Virus record (IMG/VR): IMGVR_UViG_3300010379_000017
Location: 1 to 37,064 of that record
DNA: 37,064 bases
From: a virus
Strand: one strand, 5' to 3'
Shown piece after piece: positions 29,017-37,064 of the stretch. How positions within the stretch are numbered: position 1 is the stretch's first letter; the number at the start of each line of letters is the position of its first letter. The notes beneath the pieces were generated by a model, which was not told the origin of the DNA, searched no databases, and saw nothing but the letters and a program-made list of their open reading frames with translations. The position numbers were made by a program, and so were the translations under genes.

Positions 29017-31317
29017 ATGGCTTTACTGAGACAGGAGACTATCGGGTCGGCCGGAAGTGGTGGAGGCGGCGTATCGACCAAACAGAGCGCCGAGTTTTTC
29101 GCGGCCACCGATACCGAGGTGTCCTTCGCACCATCGACGCTGAACGACAAGGACCGCACCGTCGATGTGGTCTGGTACGGCGGCATGACTGTGCCTCGCT
29201 TTGACCCGGACAGCGGCGAGCCGTACATGCTCCGCCTGAACATGGATGGCTGCCGCCTGGCCCGGCTGAACGCGGGCGCCCCACTGTTCGACTGCCACCT
29301 GAACGGCAACGACTGGAAATCGTTTGAGGCCGGCCAGGTGGGGAGCGCTGCACAGCGCGGTCACGTGGTCAAGGCGTGGGCGGATGGCGGCAAGGGAATG
29401 GGGACCCTGCAGTTCGGCGTCGAGGGGGAGAACGAAGACACCGACCGGTTGTGGTCGGGAGTGGCCTCCGGCCGCGTGCGCAATCTCTCGTTCGGCACGT
29501 GGATCTACAAGCGGGTGCCCGTGACCGATGCCGAGGGCAACGGCATGACGATGCCTCACCCGAGCGGGAGCCAGGCGCAGGTGTACGAGGCGACGGACTG
29601 GGAGCCGTTCGAGGTTTCGGTCGAGACGATACCTGCCGACTTTACGACAGAATTTCTTTCCGCATCAGGGGAACGGGCAAACAGCCCAAAAAAGGAGAAA
29701 CCTGTGGACCAGGTAACGCAACCGGGCGCGGATGCCCGTAACAACGAACAGGTGCTCGCCGCGGCGCGCGACGAGGCAACGAGGATGGAGCGGGAGCGTG
29801 TGGCGAGCATCACCACGCTTGGCACCAACTTCAAGATGGAGAAGCTGGCTGGAGCGCTGGTGGTGGTGGGAGCCAGCGTGGCTGACGCCAACGTGCGGTT
29901 CGCTGCGGCCTCCGAGATCCGTACCATCGGGAAACAGATGGAGCGGTTCGGTATCACGGAGACGTTTGTCTTCGGTCTCATTGACTCCGGTATCTCGGTC
30001 GCCGACGCGCGCACCAAGATCCAGGAGGAAATGGTCGCTGCGTCGAACCGCACGACCGATGGCCGCCCGGCCTCCGAGATTCGCGGCGACGTGACGATCA
30101 CCCGCGACGGCAACGAGACGAAGCTGGCGTGCATGCAGGAAGCGCTGGTACTGCGGTGTAACTCGAACTTCTATGCGCAGAAGACACCGTCCGGAACGTA
30201 CTTTGTCGGTGGCGGTGCCGAAGTGCAGCGCAGGGCCGAGGAGATGGCTCGCGAGTACGTCGGGTTGTCGCTGCTCGAAATGGCGCGCGAGAGCCTGCAG
30301 TTGCGCGGGGTGAATACCCGCGGGATGAGCAAGAGCGAGGTTGCGTCGGAGGCACTGCTCGGCAGCGGCAGCCGCATGCGCGTGTACACGTTCGGCGGCG
30401 GCGCCGAGTCGACCAGCGACTTCCCCAGCATCCTGGCGAACGTCGCGAACAAGACCCTGCGGCAAGGATACGAGGCGTATCCGCAGACCTTCAAACCGTT
30501 CTCTCGTCAGGTTACCGCGGCCGACTTCAAGCCCGTGAACCGCGCGACCCTGAGCGACGCTCCTTCGCTCCAGAAGCTGAATGAAAAGGGCGAGTACCAC
30601 CGGGCTACCCTGAGCGATGGCAACACGGCGTATTCGCTCGGGACGTTCGGCGAGGTGGTTTCGCTGACCCGCAAGACCATCATCAACGACGACTTGCAGG
30701 CGTTCACACGAATCCCCGCGCTGCTCGGCGTGGCCGCCGCGCGCACCCAGTCCGACATCGTGTGGGCCATCGTCACCGCAAACCCGGCTGCGATTTACCC
30801 TGGCGATACCGTTTCGACCGCGCTGTTTGCCACAGGGCACGGCAACCTCCTGACCGGAGCCAATAGCGCGCTGGCGCTCGGCGCGACCCCGCCCGTCACT
30901 GGCATCGCAGCTGGCCGTCTCCAGTTGCGCACACAGAAGGCTCCGCAGGGCACGCCTTTGAACCTCATCCCGCGTTACATCCTGCTGCCCGCGGCGCTCG
31001 AAACCACCGGCCTGCAGCTCATCTACCCGATCCAGTTGGCGGCCAACCAAGTCACCGGCGTGGTGCCCGAGTGGATTCAGAGCCTGGTTCCGATCATCGA
31101 GCCGCGCCTCGATGTCGCCAGCACCACCGCCTGGTACATGGTCGCAGACCCCACACAGATCGACACCATCGAGTACTGCTTCCTGGAAGGCCAGGCCGGC
31201 GTGTACTTCGAGACCCGCCAGGGCTTCGAGGTTGACGGTGTGGAGATGAAGGCCCGTATGGACTTCGCCGCGGCGGCGATCGACTACCGCGGCCTGCAAA
31301 AGAACGCAGGAGCGTAA
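29017..31317 (+). CDS. Prohead protease / major capsid protein fusion
   Basis: A 766-residue fusion of two head proteins. The N-terminal prohead protease (about 20-215) has the likely catalytic His in LFDCHLNG and Ser in RVRNLSFGTW, as in the S78-type fold. A linker and scaffold-like helical region (about 215-390) is followed by an HK97-fold capsid protein (about 390-766). That part includes VNRATLSDAPSLQKLNEKGE, FGEVVSLTRKTIINDDLQAF and IDTIEYCFLEGQAGVYFETR. Processing would release the capsid domain, as in other fused protease-capsid phages. Starts 12 bases after the ferritin-like gene, with GGGAGG. Confidence 0.9.
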   Translation: MALLRQETIGSAGSGGGGVSTKQSAEFFAATDTEVSFAPSTLNDKDRTVDVVWYGGMTVPRFDPDSGEPYMLRLNMDGCRLARLNAGAPLFDCHLNGNDWKSFEAGQVGSAAQRGHVVKAWADGGKGMGTLQFGVEGENEDTDRLWSGVASGRVRNLSFGTWIYKRVPVTDAEGNGMTMPHPSGSQAQVYEATDWEPFEVSVETIPADFTTEFLSASGERANSPKKEKPVDQVTQPGADARNNEQVLAAARDEATRMERERVASITTLGTNFKMEKLAGALVVVGASVADANVRFAAASEIRTIGKQMERFGITETFVFGLIDSGISVADARTKIQEEMVAASNRTTDGRPASEIRGDVTITRDGNETKLACMQEALVLRCNSNFYAQKTPSGTYFVGGGAEVQRRAEEMAREYVGLSLLEMARESLQLRGVNTRGMSKSEVASEALLGSGSRMRVYTFGGGAESTSDFPSILANVANKTLRQGYEAYPQTFKPFSRQVTAADFKPVNRATLSDAPSLQKLNEKGEYHRATLSDGNTAYSLGTFGEVVSLTRKTIINDDLQAFTRIPALLGVAAARTQSDIVWAIVTANPAAIYPGDTVSTALFATGHGNLLTGANSALALGATPPVTGIAAGRLQLRTQKAPQGTPLNLIPRYILLPAALETTGLQLIYPIQLAANQVTGVVPEWIQSLVPIIEPRLDVASTTAWYMVADPTQIDTIEYCFLEGQAGVYFETRQGFEVDGVEMKARMDFAAAAIDYRGLQKNAGA

Positions 31318-31338
31318 TCGGTCCGCGCGAAACCAATC

Positions 31339-31362
31339 GGGGGCGGCGACTCGCCCGCCCCC
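31339..31362 (+). other. Hairpin after the capsid gene
   Basis: GGGGGCGG (31339-31346) pairs with CCGCCCCC (31355-31362), loop CGACTCGC. No T-tract. It lies 21 bases after the capsid stop; it may protect the abundant capsid mRNA or be a weak terminator. Confidence 0.55.
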
Positions 31363-31395
31363 ACAAGAAAACCAAGTTAAGGGAGATTTTCAGCG

Positions 31396-32127
31396 ATGAA
31401 CAATTACGTTCAAAGAGGCGACACTATCACGGCCACGGCGCCCTACGCTCTTACGAGCGGCCAGGGGTGCAAGTCCGGGAACCGCTTCGGCGTTTCCGTC
31501 AACAACCAGAACAGCGGCGATTCGAGCGAGCTGGTAGTGGTCGGCGTGTTCGACCTGGCGAAGGATTCGAGCACGTTCAATTCCGGCGACAAAGTCTATT
31601 GGAACGATGTCGCCAAGCAGTGCACGTCGGTCCAAGGCTCCAACATGGAGATCGGCGTGGTCACCCTGGAGCAGCCCAGCGGCACTAACGCGCCGGGCGG
31701 CGCCACAGGGGACGCCACCGTTCGCGTTCGGTTGAATAGCGTCCCGGTGGGAGGTAAGCTGAACGTCGCGCACGCGACCTACAACTTCGCCGTCGATGGC
31801 GGCGCCAGTTGCACGCCGTCCATCAGCGACACCATTCCGGCCAACGCGCTGGTGTTTGGCGGCGTAGTCAACAGCCCCACCGCCGTCACGGCGGCCGGTT
31901 CCGCTACCGTTTCGGTCGGCACCACGGCCGGTTCTGGAGCCGCGTCGATCTTGGCGGCCACAGCTAAGGCGTCCCTCTCGCTGGATGCTGTGTTGCCCGC
32001 CACTGCCGCAGCGACGCCCTTCAAGATGAGCGCAGCCGGCCAGATCTCCATCGCTGTCGCCACCGGTCCGCTGACCGCCGGCGTCCTGGAGATCGACGTG
32101 TACTACGTCGTTCCGTCGGAAGCGTAA
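31396..32127 (+). CDS. DUF2190 capsid decoration (cement) protein
   Basis: A 243-residue DUF2190-type protein. The opening NNYVQRGDTITATAPYALTSGQGCKSG and the following NRFGVSVNNQ region match the family that trims HK97-type heads. The rest is Thr/Ser/Gly-rich beta text. The C-terminal half (VDGGASCTPSISDTIPANA to VYYVVPSEA) is an additional beta domain of unknown type. Members bind the capsid surface and stabilise the head, as gpD does in lambda. Flanked by hairpins before and after it, and AAGGGAG lies upstream. Confidence 0.8.
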   Translation: MNNYVQRGDTITATAPYALTSGQGCKSGNRFGVSVNNQNSGDSSELVVVGVFDLAKDSSTFNSGDKVYWNDVAKQCTSVQGSNMEIGVVTLEQPSGTNAPGGATGDATVRVRLNSVPVGGKLNVAHATYNFAVDGGASCTPSISDTIPANALVFGGVVNSPTAVTAAGSATVSVGTTAGSGAASILAATAKASLSLDAVLPATAAATPFKMSAAGQISIAVATGPLTAGVLEIDVYYVVPSEA

Positions 32128-32140
32128 ACGACGCACCGAG

Positions 32141-32160
32141 GGGGGCGCTGAGGCGCCCCC
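32141..32160 (+). other. Hairpin after the decoration gene
   Basis: GGGGGCGC (32141-32148) pairs with GCGCCCCC (32153-32160), loop TGAG. No T-tract. It is similar in make-up to the hairpin after the capsid gene. It could be a transcript-stability element that sets the level of these two virion proteins. Confidence 0.55.
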
Positions 32161-32176
32161 AAGGAAACCACCGGCA

Positions 32177-32527
32177 ATGTCCTCCTGGAACACACTCGCG
32201 CCCGCAGTGATGGCCGGCCTGCAGCAGGCTTTCGGCGAGCCCGTCACGTACCAGGCAGCCCAAGGAGGCGTACCGGCGGGAGATCCGTTCCAGGTCACGG
32301 CTATTCGGCGCGCCCGCCCACAAGAGGAGTCCGGTCCCAAGGCCAACTTCGAGGAGATCTCGGTCAACCCGTCAGACCCAGGATTCTCGAACCCGCCGGC
32401 GAAGGGGGACTGGGTGTCGGCATGGGGGGTGCAGTACGTGGTGATGGCCATCAAGCAACCCTTCGCCTACGGCATGGTTGTACTCGTCCTACAGCAAAGG
32501 GCCGGCCAGGTGATCTTTAATGATTAA
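32177..32527 (+). CDS. Head-tail joining-type protein
   Basis: A 116-residue protein between the decoration and the tail completion genes, where lambda-type phages have head-tail connectors. Text such as AIRRARPQEESGPKANFEEI and PPAKGDWVSAWGVQYVV gives a small beta-rich fold compatible with gpFII/connector proteins. The assignment is from position and size rather than a clear family motif. Its stop overlaps the next ATG. Confidence 0.6.
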   Translation: MSSWNTLAPAVMAGLQQAFGEPVTYQAAQGGVPAGDPFQVTAIRRARPQEESGPKANFEEISVNPSDPGFSNPPAKGDWVSAWGVQYVVMAIKQPFAYGMVVLVLQQRAGQVIFND

Positions 32528-33017
32528 CCCCAGGACGCTCGTGTCCGAGTTTGTGGCGGCGCTCCAGTCGTTACCGAACCTCGTCAATGCCCTTGGAAAC
32601 GGCGCCCCATCGATTCAGGGGTATAGCGAAAACGCTACGGTATTCGGAGAGCGAACGCAGAACAACATCCGGCTCGCGATCCTTTCGATGCCTCCGGGCT
32701 CGATCATGGTGACCTGGCAGGGGACAAGAACCGGACGGCTGGGCGGCGCCTTGATGTTTGTCCACGACTTTGCGTTGTACATGCGCGCCCCCGAATCTCC
32801 GGATGTTGGGTATGAGGATATTTTTGACCTCATCGTGAACGACACCCCCCCGGGCAGTAGCCTTATCATGCTGCACTCGCCTATCGACCCCAACTGCGAA
32901 CCGATGGACTTCTACCTCCCGACCGCACAGCGCAACACCGTGGTGGTTGGTGCAGATGGATCGACGTTTGAGTATTTCGAGGTTCGTGCTTCGCTGATCG
33001 AATCTATCAACCCATAA
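32520..33017 (+). CDS. Tail terminator/completion-like protein
   Basis: A 165-residue protein starting eight bases before the previous stop. It has an N-terminal helix (TLVSEFVAALQSLPNLVNAL) and beta-rich text (SIMVTWQGTRTGRLGG, ALYMRAPESPDVGYEDIFDL, VVVGADGSTFEYFEVRASLI). This is typical of minor tail or tail-completion proteins that end the tube next to the connector. Called from place, size and pattern; the gpU/gpZ choice cannot be made. Confidence 0.6.
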   Translation: MINPRTLVSEFVAALQSLPNLVNALGNGAPSIQGYSENATVFGERTQNNIRLAILSMPPGSIMVTWQGTRTGRLGGALMFVHDFALYMRAPESPDVGYEDIFDLIVNDTPPGSSLIMLHSPIDPNCEPMDFYLPTAQRNTVVVGADGSTFEYFEVRASLIESINP

Positions 33018-33045
33018 CCCGGCGACGCCGGCAAGAGGAACTGAA

Positions 33046-33195
33046 ATGGAAACCGTTTTCATGCGCTCGCCCGCTGGCGAGGTCAAAGAAGTCGAGGCGA
33101 CCGCCGCAGCGTTGACGCCGGTTATGGCCGCCGGGTGGCACCAGGTGCCCCCACCGCAGAAGTCGCCGGAAGCCCCGGCCGAGGAGAAGAGGTAA
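33046..33195 (+). CDS. Very small hypothetical protein before the tail tube
   Basis: A 49-residue protein with AGAGG a few bases upstream of ATG 33046. Text: ETVFMRSPAGEVKEVEATA, then PVMAAGWHQVPPP and a charged end (EAPAEEKR). Many siphoviruses carry a short gene of this kind before the tail tube gene with the motif around GWHQV. It may be a tail-assembly factor; the role is not known. Confidence 0.6.
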   Translation: METVFMRSPAGEVKEVEATAAALTPVMAAGWHQVPPPQKSPEAPAEEKR

Positions 33196-33196
33196 C

Positions 33197-34225
33197 ATGG
33201 CAAACATTCAGGAATTGATGAACTGCTGGAGCTACGGCAAGCAGACAGCCATCGGGACGGGGCAGAGCGCGGGTGTTATGTGGCGCCACACCAACCTCAA
33301 CACGAAACCGTGGGCGAAGGTCCCAGTGAACGAGGACGACAGGGCAGAGATCGGCAAAGGGCACGAGTTTCCGACTCAGCTTTTCCCGTCGCACTACGCC
33401 ATGCCGTCGTACGAGATCTCGAAATACGCCTCGTCGGAGTGGCTGGCGTGGGTGATGTCCTATTCTCTCGGCAACGTTACCCTGAGCGGCAGCGGTCCGT
33501 ACACCTACGTCGTGGTTCCGGCGCTCGGCGCCACCAACCCGACCGGCCTGGAATTGCCGTACTTCTCTTTCGTGCAACAGATCCGTCCGGGCGGTTCCTC
33601 TGTGCTCGATGAGATGCTGGTTGGGTGTGCCGTTAAGTCATGGAAGCTCTCCATCAAGAACTCGCCTGGCCGCGCCAGCGCGATGTGCTCGGCGGAATGC
33701 GTCACCACGGGACAGTACACGTCCCCGAGCGGTATCACGATCCCGGCCGCCGTCGCGCCGCACGAATTCAACGCCGGCATGATCAGCGCTCTGACCATCA
33801 ACGGAATCAATTATCTGTCCGGCGGCAGCGGTAAGCAGTTTGTGTCCCTGGAAGCGTCCTGGGACAACAACTTCCGGCCTGGCTTCTTCCCCGGCTCTGG
33901 AACCCAGGATGGTTACCAAATTGAGGGGCGCAAGGAGTGGGGCGACCGCACGTTCGGAATCCAACTCGTGGTTCGCGTTCAGCACGGATCGGGCGAGTAC
34001 GCCGCACTTATCGCCCAGACCACCGGCACCGCCACCGTCACGCTGACGCGCGACGCGAACAACTCTTTATCCATGGCCGTCCAGAAGATGGGGTTCCAGG
34101 TAGTGGAACTCAGCAATACGGACGGCATCGTCACGCTGCAGGTCACGGGCGAGCAACTGTACGACCCCACCAACGGCCTGGTGACGATGACTATCGTGAC
34201 CCCCCAGAACGGTATTTGCCAGTAA
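33197..34225 (+). CDS. Major tail tube protein
   Basis: A 342-residue tail protein. The sequence has the N-terminal loop around GTGQSAGVMWRHTNLN, then the strand-rich core. The run CAVKSWKLSIKNSPGRASAM resembles tail-tube proteins, which commonly have a segment of this type before the next beta unit. It is the only protein of the right length and place for the tube; no sheath gene follows, so the tail is probably non-contractile. A C-terminal beta domain (TATVTLTRDANNSLSMAVQK onward) may be surface exposed. Its stop lies inside the third 33-bp dyad element. Confidence 0.8.
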   Translation: MANIQELMNCWSYGKQTAIGTGQSAGVMWRHTNLNTKPWAKVPVNEDDRAEIGKGHEFPTQLFPSHYAMPSYEISKYASSEWLAWVMSYSLGNVTLSGSGPYTYVVVPALGATNPTGLELPYFSFVQQIRPGGSSVLDEMLVGCAVKSWKLSIKNSPGRASAMCSAECVTTGQYTSPSGITIPAAVAPHEFNAGMISALTINGINYLSGGSGKQFVSLEASWDNNFRPGFFPGSGTQDGYQIEGRKEWGDRTFGIQLVVRVQHGSGEYAALIAQTTGTATVTLTRDANNSLSMAVQKMGFQVVELSNTDGIVTLQVTGEQLYDPTNGLVTMTIVTPQNGICQ

Positions 34226-34253
34226 GTGCAAAAACCTCTGAATTGCACTTACT
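34221..34253 (+). repeat. 33-bp dyad element, copy C
   Basis: AGTAAGTGCAA (34221-34231), spacer AAACCTCTGAA, TTGCACTTACT (34243-34253). The arms are perfect over 11 bp. It overlaps the stop of the tail tube gene and lies 26 bases upstream of the chaperone-slot gene. TTGCAC with TTATAG 18 bases further also looks like a promoter. Confidence 0.8.
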
Positions 34254-34279
34254 CGCCCCCGTAAGCTTATAGAGGAAGC

Positions 34280-34882
34280 ATGAGCGAAGCAAAACAATTC
34301 GATTCAGCAAAAACACTCGTAGTGCCGATCCTCTCGGGCGGCGAGAAGCGCTGCGAGGTCCGGTTTCCCTCGGACAGTGAGTGGTGCGCGTGGGCACGGG
34401 CACAGCGCACCATTCGCCACTTCCTCGGCCGCGGGAAGTCCCAGAGCGAAGACATCGACCTGCCCAAGATCAACGCCGACCTGTTCGCGAAGATCCGGGT
34501 CGACAAGGACGGTCCGGAGTTCGACGAGGCCGAGGCAGGCATGGTGGTCGGCCGGGTGGAGCGCTGTTCGGTTGCGGAGATCGAGCGCGAGGGCACCAAC
34601 TACCGGATCGAGATGAAGGTCCCTGGCTCCCGCGTCGTTCATGTTCTCCGTATGCCCACGGCGAAGGAGATGCAGGAGCATGAGCGGGCGTCCACAAGTG
34701 TCGTGGCAGCAAGACGGTCTGTCGAGACGCGCGCATTCCTGGAGCCGAGCGGCGCGCTCTACGACAGGCTGCACGTATCGCACGACGGTTACGCATGCGA
34801 CGTGCCGATCGTTCACAAGTCCGCGGCCGTGTCCGAGGTCATCGCGCAACTTTCCATTGAGGCAGACGACGACCCGGAATGA
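34280..34882 (+). CDS. Tail assembly chaperone-like protein
   Basis: A 200-residue protein in the tail-chaperone slot between tube and tape measure. AGAGGAAG precedes ATG 34280. Text: EVRFPSDSEWCAWARAQRTI near residue 30, then an acidic helical middle and a beta-rich segment (YRIEMKVPGSRVVHVLRMP), with features of phage tail assembly chaperones of the gpG type. No slippery sequence for a -1 frameshift was found at its end; the next gene starts in an ATGA overlap instead. Confidence 0.65.
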   Translation: MSEAKQFDSAKTLVVPILSGGEKRCEVRFPSDSEWCAWARAQRTIRHFLGRGKSQSEDIDLPKINADLFAKIRVDKDGPEFDEAEAGMVVGRVERCSVAEIEREGTNYRIEMKVPGSRVVHVLRMPTAKEMQEHERASTSVVAARRSVETRAFLEPSGALYDRLHVSHDGYACDVPIVHKSAAVSEVIAQLSIEADDDPE

Positions 34883-35331
34883 CGACGCCCGGCGACTGGC
34901 CGGATGAACCGGGCGTGCGCTTTCTGATTCGGTCGGTTTTAAGGCAGGGCACTCTCTGCGGACCGGAGGAAGAGTGTCCGGATCGTGTCTTCCGTTGCCG
35001 GCGGTGCGGGTACTCGGCGCCGACCGAGTTAGCCGGGTGCCCGGCATGTAGTGGTGGCTGGAAAGATATCGACGTCAGTCACGGACCAGGCTGCCCGAAG
35101 AACCTCCTTCAGGAGGCGCTGGAAACCGGGAACGGCACGCTGATCCGGAGGTGTTTCAGAATCCTGAACGCGAAGCAGATGGGATTGACGATCACGTTGG
35201 CGGATATCACCGAAGAAGAGTTCCGGGCCCTTGAGTTAATCGAGGCGGAACGGTCCGACCAGACCAAAGAAGAAGACAGCGGCGCCAAGAGCTTTCAGGA
35301 ACTTTTGCTCCGCAGGCTATCGAGGAGGTAG
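34879..35331 (+). CDS. Zinc-ribbon protein in the second chaperone slot
   Basis: A 150-residue protein where lambda has the frameshift product gpT. It starts in the ATGA overlap. The N-terminal half has a zinc ribbon with Cys40/Cys43 and Cys54/Cys57 (FRCRRCGYSA and GCPACSGGW); the C-terminal half is helical (ITLADITEEEFRALELIEAE), which is the type of text seen in second chaperones. A zinc ribbon is not usual in this slot. It may be a real partner of the first chaperone or a separate factor. Confidence 0.65.
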   Translation: MTTPGDWPDEPGVRFLIRSVLRQGTLCGPEEECPDRVFRCRRCGYSAPTELAGCPACSGGWKDIDVSHGPGCPKNLLQEALETGNGTLIRRCFRILNAKQMGLTITLADITEEEFRALELIEAERSDQTKEEDSGAKSFQELLLRRLSRR

Positions 35332-35336
35332 GGAGC

Positions 35337-35798
35337 GTGGCACGGTTCGTCACTGTCGTAAGGCGCGCCCGGTTGGTGTATTCGCCCTACACCGCGACTG
35401 AGATGGCCAGCTTTGGACTGGTCCTGGCGGACACGATCCGTGCGCGCATCCAGGCCGGCCAGAACGTGTACGACCAGCCGGCGGCGCCGCTTAAGGCGGG
35501 GCTAAGCGGGCGCCGCGGGTACCCCGACTACAAACAGGCGCGCGGGCTGCAGCCCATCCGGGACTGGACGTGGAGCGGGCACACGCTGCGGTGCCTGAAG
35601 GTTCTCACTGCCAACGAGAATCGTGCAGTTATCGCGTTTCTCGAAGAAGCCAGGCCCGGCCGACGACAGACGGCTTCGCAGATCGCCTTCTACAACAATC
35701 GGCGCGAGCACCAGTGGGGCGTTTCTAACAAGGACCGCGCTGTGGTGATCGCGGCCATGCTTGACGGCAGATCAATTGTAAAAACCGAGGTAGCGTGA
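35337..35798 (+). CDS. Minor tail / virion morphogenesis protein
   Basis: A 153-residue protein starting at GTG 35337, with GGAGG before it. Text: IRARIQAGQNVYDQPAAPLK, then PIRDWTWSGHTLRCLKVL and QTASQIAFYNNRREHQWGVS. These segments are like the phage virion-morphogenesis family, which includes N-terminal helix plus DxxPAAPL and a late NNRREHQ-type motif. Located between chaperones and tape measure. Its stop overlaps the tape measure start (TGATG). Confidence 0.65.
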   Translation: MARFVTVVRRARLVYSPYTATEMASFGLVLADTIRARIQAGQNVYDQPAAPLKAGLSGRRGYPDYKQARGLQPIRDWTWSGHTLRCLKVLTANENRAVIAFLEEARPGRRQTASQIAFYNNRREHQWGVSNKDRAVVIAAMLDGRSIVKTEVA

Positions 35799-37064
35799 TG
35801 GCAGATCAAGCCGAACGCGTAGTTCTCGAAGCCGAAGATAACGTAACGCCGATTACGAGCAAGGCCAACTCCGCGCTGGATGGCTTCGAGCGAAAAGCTC
35901 AGTCATCCGGCGATAAACTCGTTCGCATAAACGACCAGACACGGTCCTCCGTTCAGCGGCTCATTACGTCCCTGGAAAAGCAGGCCGACGTGTACGGCAA
36001 AAGTGGCGTGGAGAAGCTCATCGCGCAACGGGATCAACTCCTCCAGCGATACGGCCGCGAGCCGGCGGCCATCGACGCCATCACGAAGTCCTACCAGCGC
36101 ATGATCGATGCCGAGGTGAAGGCCGCACAGGCCGCGGCGGAAGCGGAGCGCAAGCGCGCGCAGGCGGCGGCCGGCCAGAAAGCGGCTGGCTGGATGCAGG
36201 ACCCGTGGGGATCTTTGCGAGGCAGCGTGTCTGGGGTAATGACCTCAATTGGGACGCTCGGCGGCCTCATTCTGGCGGGCGTAGCTGCTCTAGGGGCGTA
36301 CGCGGCAGCAGGGTGGGAGGCTGCAAAGAGCCTGGGGCAGTTCGGAACCGAGACCCACAACACAGCGATCCGCATGGGATTAACGACCAAGGAGGTCGGC
36401 CAGTTCAGCTATGCGGCGAAGGCCGCAGGAACGGATATCTCGGCCTTTGAATCCACCATGCGAAAACTCTCGCAGGGACTGAGCGACGGAAGCGAAGAGG
36501 GAAAACGGACGCGCGAAGCCTTGCGGGACATGGGCGTTGAAGCCCGAAATATGGACGGATCGGCGAGGCCGATGTCCGGCGTATTCCTGCAAATTTCGGA
36601 GCGATTGAATGCGATCTCTGAGCCGGCGAAGCGGGACGCCGAGGCTATCAGGCTATTCGGGCGGGCTGGCGTGGAGGTATTGCCGGCGATCCTGGGGCTT
36701 GCGGAAAACCTGAAACGCGCGAAAGAGCTTGGACTCGGGGCGTCCGAGGAAGAGACAAAGCGGTGGGAGAAATACCACCAGACGATCACCGAGGCGGACG
36801 CAGTATGGGAGCGCCTGGTGCGTAAGATCAAAGAGCCTATTGCCGCGTCCGTGATCATCACCTACCGGTGGGCTGCGCAAGGGAACGGTCCTGGTTCTGG
36901 GGTCTCGGAATCGACTCGCGGCGGTGGACCCAACGACGGATACGACGAGCAGGATCTTCCGTACATCAACGATCTGCGCCACAATCCAGGCTTGTATGCT
37001 CCCGGAGTATCTACCGCGCCGCCTTCGTGGTCGCAAAGATTTATGCTCCGCGAGGGAATGTCTC
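35798..37064 (+). CDS. Tail tape measure protein (partial, runs off the end)
   Basis: At least 422 codons, open at the end of the window. It starts in the TGATG overlap. The N-terminus is a coiled-coil region (RSSVQRLITSLEKQADVYGK, KAAQAAAEAERKRAQAAAGQ). Hydrophobic segments follow (GVMTSIGTLGGLILAGVAAL), then the conserved tape-measure-type text FGTETHNTAIRMGLTTKEVG and FSYAAKAAGTDISAFE. This protein sets tail length and is ejected with DNA. The missing C-terminus prevents a length estimate. Confidence 0.9.
   Translation, partial: MADQAERVVLEAEDNVTPITSKANSALDGFERKAQSSGDKLVRINDQTRSSVQRLITSLEKQADVYGKSGVEKLIAQRDQLLQRYGREPAAIDAITKSYQRMIDAEVKAAQAAAEAERKRAQAAAGQKAAGWMQDPWGSLRGSVSGVMTSIGTLGGLILAGVAALGAYAAAGWEAAKSLGQFGTETHNTAIRMGLTTKEVGQFSYAAKAAGTDISAFESTMRKLSQGLSDGSEEGKRTREALRDMGVEARNMDGSARPMSGVFLQISERLNAISEPAKRDAEAIRLFGRAGVEVLPAILGLAENLKRAKELGLGASEEETKRWEKYHQTITEADAVWERLVRKIKEPIAASVIITYRWAAQGNGPGSGVSESTRGGGPNDGYDEQDLPYINDLRHNPGLYAPGVSTAPPSWSQRFMLREGMS

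Noticed and set aside
29665-31299. Reverse-strand open frame of 544 codons inside the capsid fusion
   Set aside because: Shadow of the capsid gene; no recognisable features, and the His/Arg/Gly-rich translation is typical of antisense GC-rich DNA.
34860-34882. Programmed -1 frameshift at the end of the tail chaperone gene
   Set aside because: No slippery heptamer is visible near the end, and the next gene has its own start in an ATGA overlap.
1-37064. CRISPR array, rRNA genes or insertion sequences
   Set aside because: No regularly spaced direct repeats, rRNA sequence or transposase was seen. The only recombinase is the serine type at 9608.

Overview
This window is most of a prophage or phage genome, with cargo at its left end. 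It appears to come from a GC-rich, probably Gram-negative bacterium. The Gram-negative reading rests on a secreted protein that looks like a small outer-membrane barrel (17679-18182) and on lambda-type head genes. An Acidobacteriota-like host is a guess from gene style only. No attachment sites were identified, so the exact element borders are not known.

Layout. (1) 49-1055, reverse strand: an ImmA/IrrE peptidase and an XRE repressor. They are divergent, across a short AT-rich operator-like gap, from a protein kinase and a TPR protein (1197-3759). (2) 4215-4761: a small gene between two near-identical terminators, like a moron cassette. (3) 4854-10754: small early-type genes ending in a serine recombinase. 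Almost every gene start here carries one of two repeated start-linked elements: R, a roughly 100-bp leader, or H, a hairpin followed by the ribosome-binding site. (4) 11015-13924, reverse strand: a cysteine-peptidase-like protein, a metzincin-like metalloprotease and a small zinc-binding anti-sigma-like protein. After this comes about 950 bp of non-coding DNA rich in repeats and palindromes. (5) 14880-19920: a metallophosphoesterase, a tRNA-like gene with most of its anticodon loop missing, tRNA-Thr(TGT), small membrane and secreted proteins, a holin candidate and a GH24 endolysin. (6) 19957-26539: an HNH nuclease and the GpA-family terminase, flanked by two ParB-methyltransferase fusions. (7) 26539-37064: head and tail genes in lambda-like order (gpW, portal, a bacterioferritin-like protein, protease-capsid fusion, DUF2190 decoration protein, joining proteins, tail tube, chaperone slot, tape measure running off the end). 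No sheath gene is seen, so a siphovirus-type tail is likely.

How it works together. XRE/ImmA probably controls lysogeny or a linked cargo operon. The recombinase is the only integrase candidate. The late genes package DNA with a terminase and nearby HNH nuclease, mark the DNA with two different predicted methyltransferases, build head and tail, and lyse the host with holin plus endolysin.

Most unusual points: the two families of start-associated repeats; a 33-bp dyad element with a conserved 11-nt spacer present three times in late-region gaps; the tRNA missing six anticodon-loop bases; the degenerate bacterioferritin in the head operon; and the kinase/TPR cassette beside XRE/ImmA.
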